From assembly GCF_001905545.1 (NCBI RefSeq), contig NZ_LIPD01000008.1:1-64000 (forward strand): a DNA stretch of 64,000 nucleotides. Reading direction: 5' to 3'. Position 1 is the stretch's first letter, and each line of letters opens with the position of its first letter. Source of the DNA: Streptomyces sp. CB02056. GTDB taxonomy: Bacteria > Actinomycetota > Actinomycetes > Streptomycetales > Streptomycetaceae. The notes beneath the pieces are model-generated. The model was not told the DNA's origin, did not search any database, and saw nothing but the letters and a program-made list of their open reading frames with translations. The translations under genes and the position numbers were made by a program. Below are positions 37,145-45,641 of this stretch, piece after piece.

Positions 37145-38485
37145 ATGAACACGTGGCAGGAGGGCCGCCCGGGGGGCGGCGGGAACCCGTACGGCGGCAG
37201 CGGTGGAGGCGGCTCGGCCGAGCCGCCGCTGCCGTCCTCGCTGAACCCGCGCGGGCCGGGGGCGGCCGCGCCACGGCAGCCGCGACAGCCCGGGGGGCAG
37301 CCGGGGCAACCGGGGCAGTCCCGGCTGGGCGGCGTCCCGCCGCAGGGGGCCGGCGCACCCGGCGCCCGCCCCGGCGGCCCGGGGCGCCCCGGTGGTCCCG
37401 GCGGCCCGGGCGGGCCCGGCGGTCCCGGCGGGCAGGGGGGCCAGGGTGGTCCCGGCGGCCCCGGCGGCACCCGCCCGCCCGGTGCCCAGGCCCGGCGCTG
37501 GCCGCGGCGGCGGATCGTGAAGTGGTCGGTCTTCGGCCTGCTGATCGCCGTCATGGTGACCGCCGTCTCCACCTGGTTCTGGGCGGACTCCAAGCTCAAC
37601 CACGAGAACGTGCTCGCCGACTACCCCGGCCGCCCCGCCGCGGGCAAGGGCACCAACTGGCTGATCGTCGGCTCCGACAGCCGCCAGGGCCTCACCGACT
37701 CCGAGCAGGACGACCTGCACACCGGGCACGACACCGAGGGCAAGCGCAGCGACTCGATGATGATCCTGCACGTCGGGGACAACGGGAACACCCTGATGAG
37801 CATCCCGCGCGACTCCTGGGTGCCGATCCCCGAGCACCCGGGCAGCAACGGCAAGCCGGTCAAGGGCACCACCGCGAAGATCAACTCGGCCTTCGGCAAC
37901 GGCGGCGGCCGCCTCCTGGTCCAGACCGTCGAGCAGAACACCGGCATACGGATCGACCACTACGCCGAGATCGGCTTCGGCGGTTTCGTCGGCATCGTCG
38001 ACTCGATCGGCGGCGTCGAGATGAAGATCGACCAGGACGTCAAGGACAAGGACTCCGGGCTCGACCTCAAGGCCGGCGACCAGACCCTCACCGGCAAGCA
38101 GGCCCTGGCCTTCGTCCGCCAGCGCCACCAGATGGCCGACCAGGACCTCGGCCGGATGCGCAACCAGCAGAAGTTCCTCGGCGCCCTCGCCCACCAGGCC
38201 GCCTCCCCGGGCAACCTGATGAACCCGTTCACCTTCTACCCGCTGGTCGACTCCGCGCTCGGCACCCTGATCGTCGACGAGGACTGCGGGCTGACCGACC
38301 TCGGCTCGCTCTTCCTCGCCATGAAGGACGTCAACGGCGGCAGCGGCAAGTCGCTGACCGTGCCGATCGGCAACCCGGACTACCGGACCAAGACCGGCGA
38401 GTCCGCCGTGCTCTGGGACACCGGCAAGTCCAAGCAGGTCTTCGACGCCTTCAAGAACGACACCGCGGTGCCGGAGTTCAAGTAG
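37145..38485 (+). CDS. LCP family protein 3 with collagen-like cytosolic N-terminus
   Basis: LCP ligase of 446 aa. The cytosolic N-terminus (1-118) is Gly/Pro/Gln-rich, and residues about 77-108 form a nearly perfect Gly-Pro-Gly/Gly-x-y collagen-like run. It is followed by the basic stop RRWPRRRIVKW, a TM helix at about 126-146 and the LCP domain (about 165-400; WLIVGSDSRQG, KRSDSMMILHVGDNGNTLMSIPRDSWVPI, FVRQRHQMADQDLGRMRNQQKFL). No LytR_C domain. The low-complexity N-terminus could serve in localisation or protein contacts; that is inference. The gene is monocistronic or continues into the acetyltransferase gene 38 nt on. Confidence 0.92.
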   Translation: MNTWQEGRPGGGGNPYGGSGGGGSAEPPLPSSLNPRGPGAAAPRQPRQPGGQPGQPGQSRLGGVPPQGAGAPGARPGGPGRPGGPGGPGGPGGPGGQGGQGGPGGPGGTRPPGAQARRWPRRRIVKWSVFGLLIAVMVTAVSTWFWADSKLNHENVLADYPGRPAAGKGTNWLIVGSDSRQGLTDSEQDDLHTGHDTEGKRSDSMMILHVGDNGNTLMSIPRDSWVPIPEHPGSNGKPVKGTTAKINSAFGNGGGRLLVQTVEQNTGIRIDHYAEIGFGGFVGIVDSIGGVEMKIDQDVKDKDSGLDLKAGDQTLTGKQALAFVRQRHQMADQDLGRMRNQQKFLGALAHQAASPGNLMNPFTFYPLVDSALGTLIVDEDCGLTDLGSLFLAMKDVNGGSGKSLTVPIGNPDYRTKTGESAVLWDTGKSKQVFDAFKNDTAVPEFK

Positions 38486-38523
38486 TCGGCCACTTCGCGT
38501 GACCGCTCCACCACAATGAGTGG

Positions 38524-39009
38524 ATGCCACTCGTCACCGCACTGATCCGCCGCCGTCGCCACCGCCTCCTAGGCCGCCTGGTCCAGGAGGCGCTCGCGCT
38601 GTACGGGATGGAGGTGCCCGCCGCCTGCGAGATCGGGCCCGGGCTGATGGTCTTCCACCGCGGCTTCGGCACCGTGCTGCACCCGTACACCACCCTCGGC
38701 GCCGGCGTGACGCTCTACAACGGCGTGACCATCGGCCGGGCCGACCCCTGGGTGCCGCAGGAGGAGAGCGCGATGCGGCGGGTGGTGGTCGAGGACGGGG
38801 CGGTGCTGTGCGCGGGCGCCAAGGTGGTGTGCAAGGAGGGCGTGCTGACCGTCGGCGCGGGCACCGTCGTCGGGGCCAACGCGGTGCTCACCCGCTCGAC
38901 CGGCCCCGGCGAGATCTGGGCCGGCGCACCGGCGCGCAAGGTGGGGACGCGGGCGGGCGACTGGGGGCCCGCGGCGGCGCCGGCCCGGCCCGCTCCGAGC
39001 CCCGCCTGA
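38524..39009 (+). CDS. Serine O-acetyltransferase-like hexapeptide transferase
   Basis: Short left-handed beta-helix protein of 161 aa similar to the catalytic half of CysE (ALYGMEVPAACEIGPGLMVFHRGFGTVLHPYTTLGAGVTLYNGVTIGR). His in VFHRGFG corresponds to the acetyl-acceptor activating region. The N-terminal helical domain of classical CysE is missing, as in many polysaccharide-locus SATs that acetylate sugars or serine. Nearby LCP gene suggests a surface-polymer substrate rather than cysteine synthesis, but this is open. Confidence 0.75.
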   Translation: MPLVTALIRRRRHRLLGRLVQEALALYGMEVPAACEIGPGLMVFHRGFGTVLHPYTTLGAGVTLYNGVTIGRADPWVPQEESAMRRVVVEDGAVLCAGAKVVCKEGVLTVGAGTVVGANAVLTRSTGPGEIWAGAPARKVGTRAGDWGPAAAPARPAPSPA

Positions 39010-39040
39010 ACGCGCGGGGGTACGGGACGTGCCATGCGGC

Positions 39041-39622
39041 CTAGACGTACGGCAGCAGGCCGGTGCCGCACTCCGGGAAGCGGACCAGCCACTCCCCCTC
39101 GCCGCCGGCCGCCTCCTCGGTCGCGCCCGAGAAGCCGTAGTGGATCGGCTGCCCGTCGCCGCCCAGCCACCGCGCGTGGGTCAGCTGCACCGACAGCGAG
39201 GCCGGGCGGTGCGCGGCGGCGGCCGCCGACACGGGCGGCGCGGGCTGCTCCAGCACCAGCTCGTGCTCGGTCTCGCCCGGCCGGAAGGTCACCACCGTCT
39301 CGGTGCCCGGGCGGCGCGGGAAGGCGCCCGCCGGGTCCGTCCAGTACGCGGCGACCATCACCGCGAGGGTGCCCTCCAGGCTGCCGGTGTCCGGCCGCAC
39401 GTACTCCTCGTCCGCGATCCAGCGGGAGTGGTGGCGGACCTCCTCCGGGCCCCACCGCTCGTCCCAGCGCACCCAGTAGCCCGCCACCCGCTTGACGGTC
39501 ATGCCCTCGCGGGCGACCCGGACGGCGAACCGCGCCGGGCCGACCGGCTCGCAGCCGGCCAGGGAGACCACCGTCACCTGTTCGTAGGTCACCTCGCCGT
39601 CGTCGGCGCCCTGCTCCATCAT
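39041..39622 (-). CDS. Conserved hypothetical protein (193 aa)
   Basis: Soluble, acidic protein of unknown function (ADDGEVTYEQVTVVSLAGCEPVGPARFAVRVAREGMTVKRVAGYWVRWDERWGPEEVRHHSRW...). Trp/Arg-rich strands suggest a beta-rich fold. Two adjacent ATG codons (39620-39622 and 39617-39619) are equally good starts. No family recognised and no operon partners; it is convergent with the acetyltransferase. Confidence 0.62.
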   Translation of the reverse strand: MMEQGADDGEVTYEQVTVVSLAGCEPVGPARFAVRVAREGMTVKRVAGYWVRWDERWGPEEVRHHSRWIADEEYVRPDTGSLEGTLAVMVAAYWTDPAGAFPRRPGTETVVTFRPGETEHELVLEQPAPPVSAAAAAHRPASLSVQLTHARWLGGDGQPIHYGFSGATEEAAGGEGEWLVRFPECGTGLLPYV

Positions 39623-39843
39623 CGGTCAACCACCTTGCCGCAGAGTCGAGTTCGGCCGCGGCTGGGGCCGCGTCCGAATCGAGCGTAGGGCTCCGGCGCA
39701 GGCAGGCCGCACGATTGCCCGGTTCCGGCCCGGACGGCCGCGCTCCGGGCTACCCTGCCCGCCGCACGGCGGCGCCCGGCGCGAAAGGGGGCGGGAACCG
39801 GGCGGCGTCCGGGTGCGGGCGCGGGTACGGGGGCGGACGCGAA

Positions 39844-39894
39844 ACCGCCCCGGAGCGGGAGATCGGAAGATCCGACGTCCCGCTCCGGGGCGGT
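39844..39894 (-). terminator. Terminator of the cyclophilin gene
   Basis: Perfect 17-bp stem (39844-39860 with 39878-39894) and a 17-nt loop that can form a small inner GATC/GATC stem. Lies 22 nt after the cyclophilin stop. Between it and the hypothetical gene (39623-39843) I see only GC-rich DNA. Confidence 0.82.
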
Positions 39895-39916
39895 GCGTGC
39901 CAGGTGGCGGCGGTGC

Positions 39917-40411
39917 TTAGGCGACCACGCCGGACTTGGCGATGGTGATCTTGGCCGAGGTGCGGCCGCTCTGCGAGCCGAGGCCCTCGATCTTCTTGAC
40001 CAGGTCCATGCCCTCGAGGACCTCGCCGAAGACGACGTGCTTGCCGTCCAGCCAGTCGGTGACGATGGTGGTGATGAAGAACTGCGAGCCGTTGGTGTTG
40101 CGGCCGGCGTTGGCCATCGACAGCAGACCCGGACGGTCGTGCTTGATCTTGAAGTTCTCGTCGGCGAACTTCTCGCCGTAGATGCTCTTGCCGCCGGTGC
40201 CGTTGTGGTTGGTGAAGTCACCACCCTGGAGCATGAAGGCCGGGATCACGCGGTGGAAGCCGGAGCCCTCGTAGCCGAAGCCGTTCTGGCCGGTGGCCAG
40301 CTCGCGGAAGTTCTGGGCGGTCTTGGGGACGACGTCGTCGTAGAGCTTGAAGACGATCCGGCCGGCCGCCTCGCCGTTGATCTCGATGTCGAAGAAAACG
40401 TTGGAAGACAT
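39917..40411 (-). CDS. Peptidyl-prolyl cis-trans isomerase (cyclophilin type)
   Basis: Cytosolic cyclophilin of 164 aa catalysing prolyl isomerisation in protein folding. The active-site set is intact: [29 protein letters not shown] with Arg54, [18 protein letters not shown] and the Trp-containing [13 protein letters not shown]. No signal peptide. Single-gene transcript with its own terminator. Confidence 0.96.
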   Translation of the reverse strand: MSSNVFFDIEINGEAAGRIVFKLYDDVVPKTAQNFRELATGQNGFGYEGSGFHRVIPAFMLQGGDFTNHNGTGGKSIYGEKFADENFKIKHDRPGLLSMANAGRNTNGSQFFITTIVTDWLDGKHVVFGEVLEGMDLVKKIEGLGSQSGRTSAKITIAKSGVVA

Positions 40412-40633
40412 GCAGGGATCATGGCACGATCGCCTGTTCCTCGCGCGTCACCCCCGGTCGGGCCGGGCCGGACACCGCTGTGTTATCCGGTTCCGCCCCC
40501 GCGCCGGGACCGGGAAGCTACCATCGATGTCAGATTTCCGGGCGGCCCGATCCGCGACGGCGGGCGGGGCCGGTGAACGGCGACGGCGGACGGCGACGGC
40601 GACGGCGGCACGGGACGGGACGGGGTGGACGGC

Positions 40634-41011
40634 ATGCGGATCGGCGAACTGGCCCGGCGGACGGGTGTGAGCGAGCGCTCGCTGCGCTACTACGAGCAGC
40701 AGGGCCTGCTGGCCGCCCGCCGCACCGAGGGCGGCCACCGGGAGTACCCGGAGGCCGCCGTCGACCGGGTGGTGCACATCCAGGAGCTGTTCGCGGCCGG
40801 ACTGCACAGCCGGACCATCTACAAGATCCTCCCCTGCATGCGGGACTCCGACGGCAGCCCGAACGAGATCGCCACCCCGCTCCTGGTGGAGGAGCTCACC
40901 GCGGAGCGCCAGCGGATCGACCGGACGATCGACGACCTGCTCCGCTCCCGCGAGGTGCTGGACGAGGTGATCGCGACCGCCTCCGGGCAGCCATCGGCCC
41001 CGGCCGCCTGA
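40634..41011 (+). CDS. MerR family transcriptional regulator
   Basis: Regulator of 125 aa. N-terminal winged HTH (MRIGELARRTGVSERSLRYYEQQGLL), conserved HREYPEAAVDRVVHIQ, then a long coiled-coil dimerisation helix (about 80-118). There is no cysteine metal-site set at the C-terminus and a single Cys in LPCMRDSDG, so it is not a typical heavy-metal MerR. GTG at 40625 is an alternative start three codons upstream. Target unknown; possibly its own gene or the divergent cyclophilin. Confidence 0.88.
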   Translation: MRIGELARRTGVSERSLRYYEQQGLLAARRTEGGHREYPEAAVDRVVHIQELFAAGLHSRTIYKILPCMRDSDGSPNEIATPLLVEELTAERQRIDRTIDDLLRSREVLDEVIATASGQPSAPAA

Positions 41012-41059
41012 CGTGCGGCCGTCGGCGTTCGGCGCGGCGTTCGGCATCCGGCCTCCGGT

Positions 41060-41719
41060 TCAGCCCCCGGCCACCGGCTTGCGGGCCAGCAGGTAGGCCT
41101 GCGGGGTCCTCTCGTCGCCCTCCGGCTCCCGGACCGTACGGGAGGTGACCGGCAGGCCGGCCTCCCGGGCCAGCTCCTCGACGTGCTCCGGCCGCAGCCG
41201 GCGGAAGTCCAGCGACACCGGCTGCCCGAACGGCCGCTCCAGGTGCAGGGGCCGGTCGCCGACCTGGAAGGCGAGCATCAGGTGGCCGCCGGGGGCGAGC
41301 ACCCGGGCGAACTCGGCGAACACCTCGGGGAGCCGATCCGCCGGGGTGTGGATGATCGAGTACCAGGCCACCACGCCGGTCAACTCCCCGTCCCGGAAGG
41401 GGAGGTCGAACATCGAGCCGACGCTGAACGGCACCTCCGGGTGGGCCTTCCGGGCCAGCTCGACCATCCGCGGCGAGAGGTCGATCCCGTGCACGTCCAC
41501 GCCGAGGCCGTGCAGGGGCCCGGTCATCCGGCCAGGGCCGCAGCCGACTTCGGCCGTCCTGCCGTCCGGCCGCTCGGCGCGGACCAGGTCGGCGAAGAGC
41601 CTCAGCATCGCCCGGTCCATCGGCATGCGGTCCAGCGCGTCCCGGAAGAGCTCGGTGTACTCGGTGGCGACGGCGTCGTAGAACGCCCTGGTCTCGGTGA
41701 GGAAGCCCGGCTCGGTCAT
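41060..41719 (-). CDS. Class I SAM-dependent methyltransferase
   Basis: Small-molecule methyltransferase of 219 aa with Rossmann motif I AEVGCGPGRMTG, motif II VHGIDLSPRMVELAR, motif post-II FSVGSMFDLPF and motif III VLAPGGHLMLAFQVG. N-terminal helix ETRAFYDAVATEYTELF is common in UbiE/COQ5-like enzymes. Substrate cannot be predicted. Confidence 0.9.
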   Translation of the reverse strand: MTEPGFLTETRAFYDAVATEYTELFRDALDRMPMDRAMLRLFADLVRAERPDGRTAEVGCGPGRMTGPLHGLGVDVHGIDLSPRMVELARKAHPEVPFSVGSMFDLPFRDGELTGVVAWYSIIHTPADRLPEVFAEFARVLAPGGHLMLAFQVGDRPLHLERPFGQPVSLDFRRLRPEHVEELAREAGLPVTSRTVREPEGDERTPQAYLLARKPVAGG

Positions 41720-41770
41720 GGCCCCGGACCCTACCCGGCGGCCGCCGGCCCGCGGCAGGCCGTGGCGGTC

Positions 41771-42274
41771 CTACAACTCCCGTTCGGCGACGGCCTGGTC
41801 GCCGCTGAGCTCGCCGGTCGGGCGGAAGCCGAGGCGGGCGTAGAACTCCGCCGGGCCGTCCGGGCCCGGGTGGTAGGTGACGGTGGCGCGGGTGCCGCCG
41901 CGGCGGCGGATCTCGGCGCAGACCTGCTCGACGGCGAAGCGGCCGTACCCGCCGCGCTGCTGCCCGGCGTCGACCAGCAGCCGCCACAGGCCGGAGCGGG
42001 GGCGGTCGCCGGGGCGGTCGGGGTGGAAGACGATGTCGAAGAAGGCCATCACGAAGCCGACCGGCCGCCCGTCCTCCAGGATCAGCCGGGGCCAGGCCGT
42101 CTCCCCGTACGCGTACGCCTCGGCCAGCGACTTCACCACCGGCGCCACCAGGTGCTCCTGGTCGGGGCGGACCCGCAGGGCGAGGGCGGCGTCGACGTTC
42201 CCGGGGGTGATCGGGGCCAGGCTGAGCGTGGCGGGCGGTGCGGGCGGGGTCGTCGTGGCGGGCGTGGAGGACAT
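41771..42274 (-). CDS. GNAT family N-acetyltransferase
   Basis: Acetyltransferase of 167 aa: LSLAPITPGNVDAALALRV at the start, RPVGFVMAFFDIVF beta-strand 4, the acetyl-CoA loop LLVDAGQQRGGYGRFAVEQVCAEIRRRG (R/QxxGxG/A) and C-terminal EFYARLGFRPTGE. The profile matches spermidine/diamine-acetyltransferase-like GNATs, but substrate is unknown. Confidence 0.88.
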   Translation of the reverse strand: MSSTPATTTPPAPPATLSLAPITPGNVDAALALRVRPDQEHLVAPVVKSLAEAYAYGETAWPRLILEDGRPVGFVMAFFDIVFHPDRPGDRPRSGLWRLLVDAGQQRGGYGRFAVEQVCAEIRRRGGTRATVTYHPGPDGPAEFYARLGFRPTGELSGDQAVAEREL

Positions 42275-42394
42275 GGCGGGCAGCCTACGGAGCGCGGCCG
42301 CCCGCCGTCGCACGGTTTTCCGGCCCCCGACCGCGGACGGGCGGTCGGGGGCCGTGGCTGTACGCCGGTGCGTGCCGGTGCGTTCCGGTGCGCG

Positions 42395-43561
42395 TTACGG
42401 GAGGTTGCGGGCCATCACGATCCGCTGGACCTGGTTGGTCCCCTCGTAGATCTGCGTGATCTTCGCGTCCCGCATCATCCGCTCCACCGGGTAGTCCCGC
42501 GTGTACCCGTACCCACCCAGCAACTGCACCGCGTCCGTCGTGATCTCCATCGCCGCGTCCGACGCGAAGCACTTCGCCGCCGCACCGAAGAACGTCAGAT
42601 CCGCGTCCCCCCGCTGCGACTTCGCCGCCGCCGCGTACGTCAACTGCCGCGCCGCCTCCAGCTTCATCGCCATGTCCGCCAGCATGAACTGCACACCCTG
42701 GAACTCCGCGATCGCCTTCCCGAACTGCCGGCGCTCCCGCACATACCCGTTCGCGTAGTCCAGCGCACCCTGCGCGATCCCGATCGCCTGCGCCGCGATC
42801 GTCACCCGGGTGTGGTCCAGCGTCTTCATCGCCGTCGCGAAACCCGTCCCCTCCGCACCGATCATCCGGTCCGCCGGGATCCGCACGTTGTCGAAGTACA
42901 CCTCACGCGTCGGCGACCCCTTGATGCCCAGCTTCTTCTCCGGCGCACCGAAGGACACCCCCTCGTCGCCCTTCTCCACCACGAACGCCGAGATGCCCTT
43001 CGACCGCTTCTCCGGATCCGTCACCGCCATCACCGTGTAGAACTCGGAGACCCCCGCGTTGGTGATCCAGCGCTTCACACCGTTCAGCACCCAGAAGTCC
43101 CCGTCACGCACCGCCCGGGTCTTCATCCCCGCCGCGTCCGAACCCGCCTCCGGCTCCGACAGGCAGTACGAGAACATCCCCTCGCCCCGCGCCAGCGCCC
43201 CCAGGTACTTCGCCTTCAACTCCTCCGAACCCGACAGCTGCACCGGCAGCGACCCCAGCTTGTTCACCGCCGGGATCAACGAGGACGACGCGCACACCCG
43301 CGCCACCTCCTCGATCACGATCACCGTCGCCAGCGCGTCCGCCCCCGCACCCCCGTACTCCTCCGGCACGTGCACCGCGTGCAGGTCGTTCCCCCGCAAC
43401 GCGTCCAACGCCTCCTGCGGGAACCGCCCCTGCTCGTCCACCTCCGCCGCGAACGGAGCGATCTTCGCCTCGGCCAGCGAACGCACCGCCTCACGGAGCA
43501 TCCCGTGCTCCTCGGAGATCCGGAAGAGATCGAAGTCAGCCGCCCCTGCGCTGCCCGCCAT
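42395..43561 (-). CDS. Acyl-CoA dehydrogenase
   Basis: FAD enzyme of 388 aa for alpha-beta dehydrogenation of short- or branched-chain acyl-CoA. FAD-binding YCLSEPEAGSDAAGMKT and KRWITNAG, C-terminal TQIYEGTNQVQRIVMARNL with the catalytic Glu373. Length and motifs fit butyryl/isovaleryl-type enzymes. Third codon positions are biased to G (CGG, GGG, GTG, GCG) rather than C, unlike neighbours. A TetR-like palindrome lies about 90 nt upstream. Confidence 0.94.
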   Translation of the reverse strand: MAGSAGAADFDLFRISEEHGMLREAVRSLAEAKIAPFAAEVDEQGRFPQEALDALRGNDLHAVHVPEEYGGAGADALATVIVIEEVARVCASSSLIPAVNKLGSLPVQLSGSEELKAKYLGALARGEGMFSYCLSEPEAGSDAAGMKTRAVRDGDFWVLNGVKRWITNAGVSEFYTVMAVTDPEKRSKGISAFVVEKGDEGVSFGAPEKKLGIKGSPTREVYFDNVRIPADRMIGAEGTGFATAMKTLDHTRVTIAAQAIGIAQGALDYANGYVRERRQFGKAIAEFQGVQFMLADMAMKLEAARQLTYAAAAKSQRGDADLTFFGAAAKCFASDAAMEITTDAVQLLGGYGYTRDYPVERMMRDAKITQIYEGTNQVQRIVMARNLP

Positions 43562-43649
43562 GATGCCTGCCTCGTCGTTCAGTGACCGACGCCCGGGCGA
43601 GGCCCGATCGAGGTCCGATCGACGCCCGGTGCGAGTCGAATCCGCGGTT

Positions 43650-43666
43650 AACTACCGTTCAGTAGA
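43650..43666 (-). promoter_or_regulatory. TetR-like operator upstream of the acyl-CoA dehydrogenase gene
   Basis: Palindromic AACTACCGTTCAGTAGA (read on the minus strand TCTACTGAACGGTAGTT) in an AT-richer patch. The CTAC ... GTAG arms with a GAACGG core resemble operators of TetR-family regulators of acyl-CoA metabolism. No tetR gene is in the window. Confidence 0.42.
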
Positions 43667-43847
43667 GATCCTAGGGCGCCGACCTGCGGCTGCCTAGCGT
43701 CCAGCGGCGGCCCGGTCGTTCATGTCCGCGCCCCGGGGGCGACCGGCGGGACGGCCCCTCCGGCGTGCAGGTGATCCCGGGGCGCCCCCGGCGGGCGGAT
43801 AGCATCAGGGCATCCGTACTGGTCGCGTCCGCATCCAAGGAGAACCC

Positions 43848-45185
43848 GTGACCCTCCGCATCTCCGTGATCGGCACCGGCTACCTCGGCGCCACGCACGC
43901 CGCCGCGATGGCCGAGTTCGGCTTCGAGGTGCTGGGCCTGGACATCGACCCGGACAAGATCGCCATGCTGACCGCAGGGCGGGTCCCGATGTACGAGCCC
44001 GGGCTGTCCGAACTGCTGCTCAAGCACGTGGCAGGGCACGAGGGTTCGACCGGACGGCTGCGCTTCACCACCTCCGCCCAGGAGGCCGCCGAGTTCGGCG
44101 ACGTGCACTTCATCTGCGTCAACACCCCGCAGCGCAAGGGCGAGTTCGCCGCCGACATGTCGTACGTCGACACCGCGCTGGACGAGCTCGCGCCGCACCT
44201 GACCCGCCCCGCCCTGGTGGTCGGCAAGTCGACCGTCCCGGTCGGCTCGGCGGCCCGGCTGGCCGAACGGCTGGCCGCGCTGGCGCCGGTCGGCGAGGGC
44301 GCCGAACTCGCCTGGAACCCGGAGTTCCTGCGCGAGGGCTTCGCCGTGCGGGACACCCTGCGGCCGGACCGGATCGTGGTCGGCGCCCACAGCGAGCGGG
44401 CCGAGCGGCTGCTGCGCGAGGTGTACGCGGAGCCGATCGCGGCCGGGGTGCCGTTCATGGTCACCGACTACGCGACCGCCGAACTGGTCAAGGCGGCCGC
44501 CAACTCCTTCCTGGCCACCAAGATCTCCTTCATCAACGCGATGGCCGAGGTCTGCGAGGCGGCCGGCGCGGATGTCACCCAGCTCAGCAAGGCGCTCGCC
44601 TACGACGAGCGGATCGGCGGCAAGTTCCTCAACTCCGGCCTCGGCTTCGGCGGCGGCTGCCTGCCCAAGGACATCCGCGCGTTCATGGCCCGGGCCGGCG
44701 AGCTCGGCGCCGACCAGGCGCTGACCTTCCTGCGCGAGGTCGACTCGATCAACATGCGGCGCCGCTCCCGGATGGTCGAGCTGGCCCGCGAGCAGTGCGG
44801 CGGCGGCTTCCTGGGCCGCCGGGTCGCCGTCCTCGGCGCCGCCTTCAAGCCCAACTCGGACGACATCCGGGACTCCCCCGCCCTCAACGTGGCCGCCCAG
44901 ATCCAGCTCCAGGGCGCCCAGGTCACCGTCTACGACCCCAAGGCCGTGGACAACGCCCGCAAGATGTTCCCCTCCCTCGCCTACGCCCACTCCGCCCTGG
45001 AGGCCGCCGAGGGCGCCCACGTCGTCCTCCACCTCACCGAGTGGTCCGAGTTCCGCGAGCTGGACCCGGCCGTCCTCGGCGCCGTGGTCGCCGAACGCCG
45101 CCTCCTCGACGGCCGCAACGTCCTGGACGCCGAGGCCTGGCGCGCCGCCGGCTGGACCTACCGCGCCCTGGGCCGCCCGAGCTGA
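43848..45185 (+). CDS. UDP-glucose/GDP-mannose 6-dehydrogenase
   Basis: NAD-dependent four-electron dehydrogenase of 445 aa producing UDP-glucuronate (or GDP-mannuronate) for surface polymers. NAD site VIGTGYLGATHA, STVPVG, WNPEFLREG, catalytic Lys215 in KAAANSF and Cys271 in GFGGGCLPKDI, C-terminal RVAVLGAAFKPNSDDIRDSP. GTG start with AAGGAGA. UDP-glucose is the more likely substrate for this branch. Confidence 0.93.
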   Translation: MTLRISVIGTGYLGATHAAAMAEFGFEVLGLDIDPDKIAMLTAGRVPMYEPGLSELLLKHVAGHEGSTGRLRFTTSAQEAAEFGDVHFICVNTPQRKGEFAADMSYVDTALDELAPHLTRPALVVGKSTVPVGSAARLAERLAALAPVGEGAELAWNPEFLREGFAVRDTLRPDRIVVGAHSERAERLLREVYAEPIAAGVPFMVTDYATAELVKAAANSFLATKISFINAMAEVCEAAGADVTQLSKALAYDERIGGKFLNSGLGFGGGCLPKDIRAFMARAGELGADQALTFLREVDSINMRRRSRMVELAREQCGGGFLGRRVAVLGAAFKPNSDDIRDSPALNVAAQIQLQGAQVTVYDPKAVDNARKMFPSLAYAHSALEAAEGAHVVLHLTEWSEFRELDPAVLGAVVAERRLLDGRNVLDAEAWRAAGWTYRALGRPS

Positions 45186-45227
45186 CCGGGCAGGAATCCC
45201 GCACCGCCGCCCGGCGTTCCCACCGGC

Positions 45228-45641
45228 ATGACGAGCTACGGCGACGACGCGGCGGTCCGCGAGATCCTCACCCGCACCGGTGACACCTGGGCGGTGGTGG
45301 GCCTGTCCACCAACACCGCCCGGGCCGCGTACGGGGTGGCCCGGGTGCTCCAGGAGTACGGCAAGCGGATCGTGCCCGTGCACCCGAAGGCCGAGACGGT
45401 CCTCGGCGAGCGGGGCTACGCCTCGCTCGCCGAGATCCCGTTCCCGGTCGACGTGGTGGACGTGTTCGTCCGGTCCGACCTCGCCGGGGAGGTCGCGGAC
45501 GAGGCGGTCGCCATCGGGGCGAAGGCGGTCTGGTTCCAGCTGGGCGTGGTGGACGAGGCCGCGTACGGGCGGACGCGGGAGGCCGGGCTGGCCATGGTGA
45601 TGGACCGGTGCCCGGCCATCGAGATCCCGCTGCTGGGCTAG
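45228..45641 (+). CDS. CoA-binding domain protein (YccU-like)
   Basis: Single Rossmann-type CoA-binding domain, 137 aa: [52 protein letters not shown], then [19 protein letters not shown] and [13 protein letters not shown]. Function of this family is unknown. The TAG stop overlaps by 4 nt the stop of the opposing dipeptidase gene (CTAG). Confidence 0.9.
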   Translation: MTSYGDDAAVREILTRTGDTWAVVGLSTNTARAAYGVARVLQEYGKRIVPVHPKAETVLGERGYASLAEIPFPVDVVDVFVRSDLAGEVADEAVAIGAKAVWFQLGVVDEAAYGRTREAGLAMVMDRCPAIEIPLLG

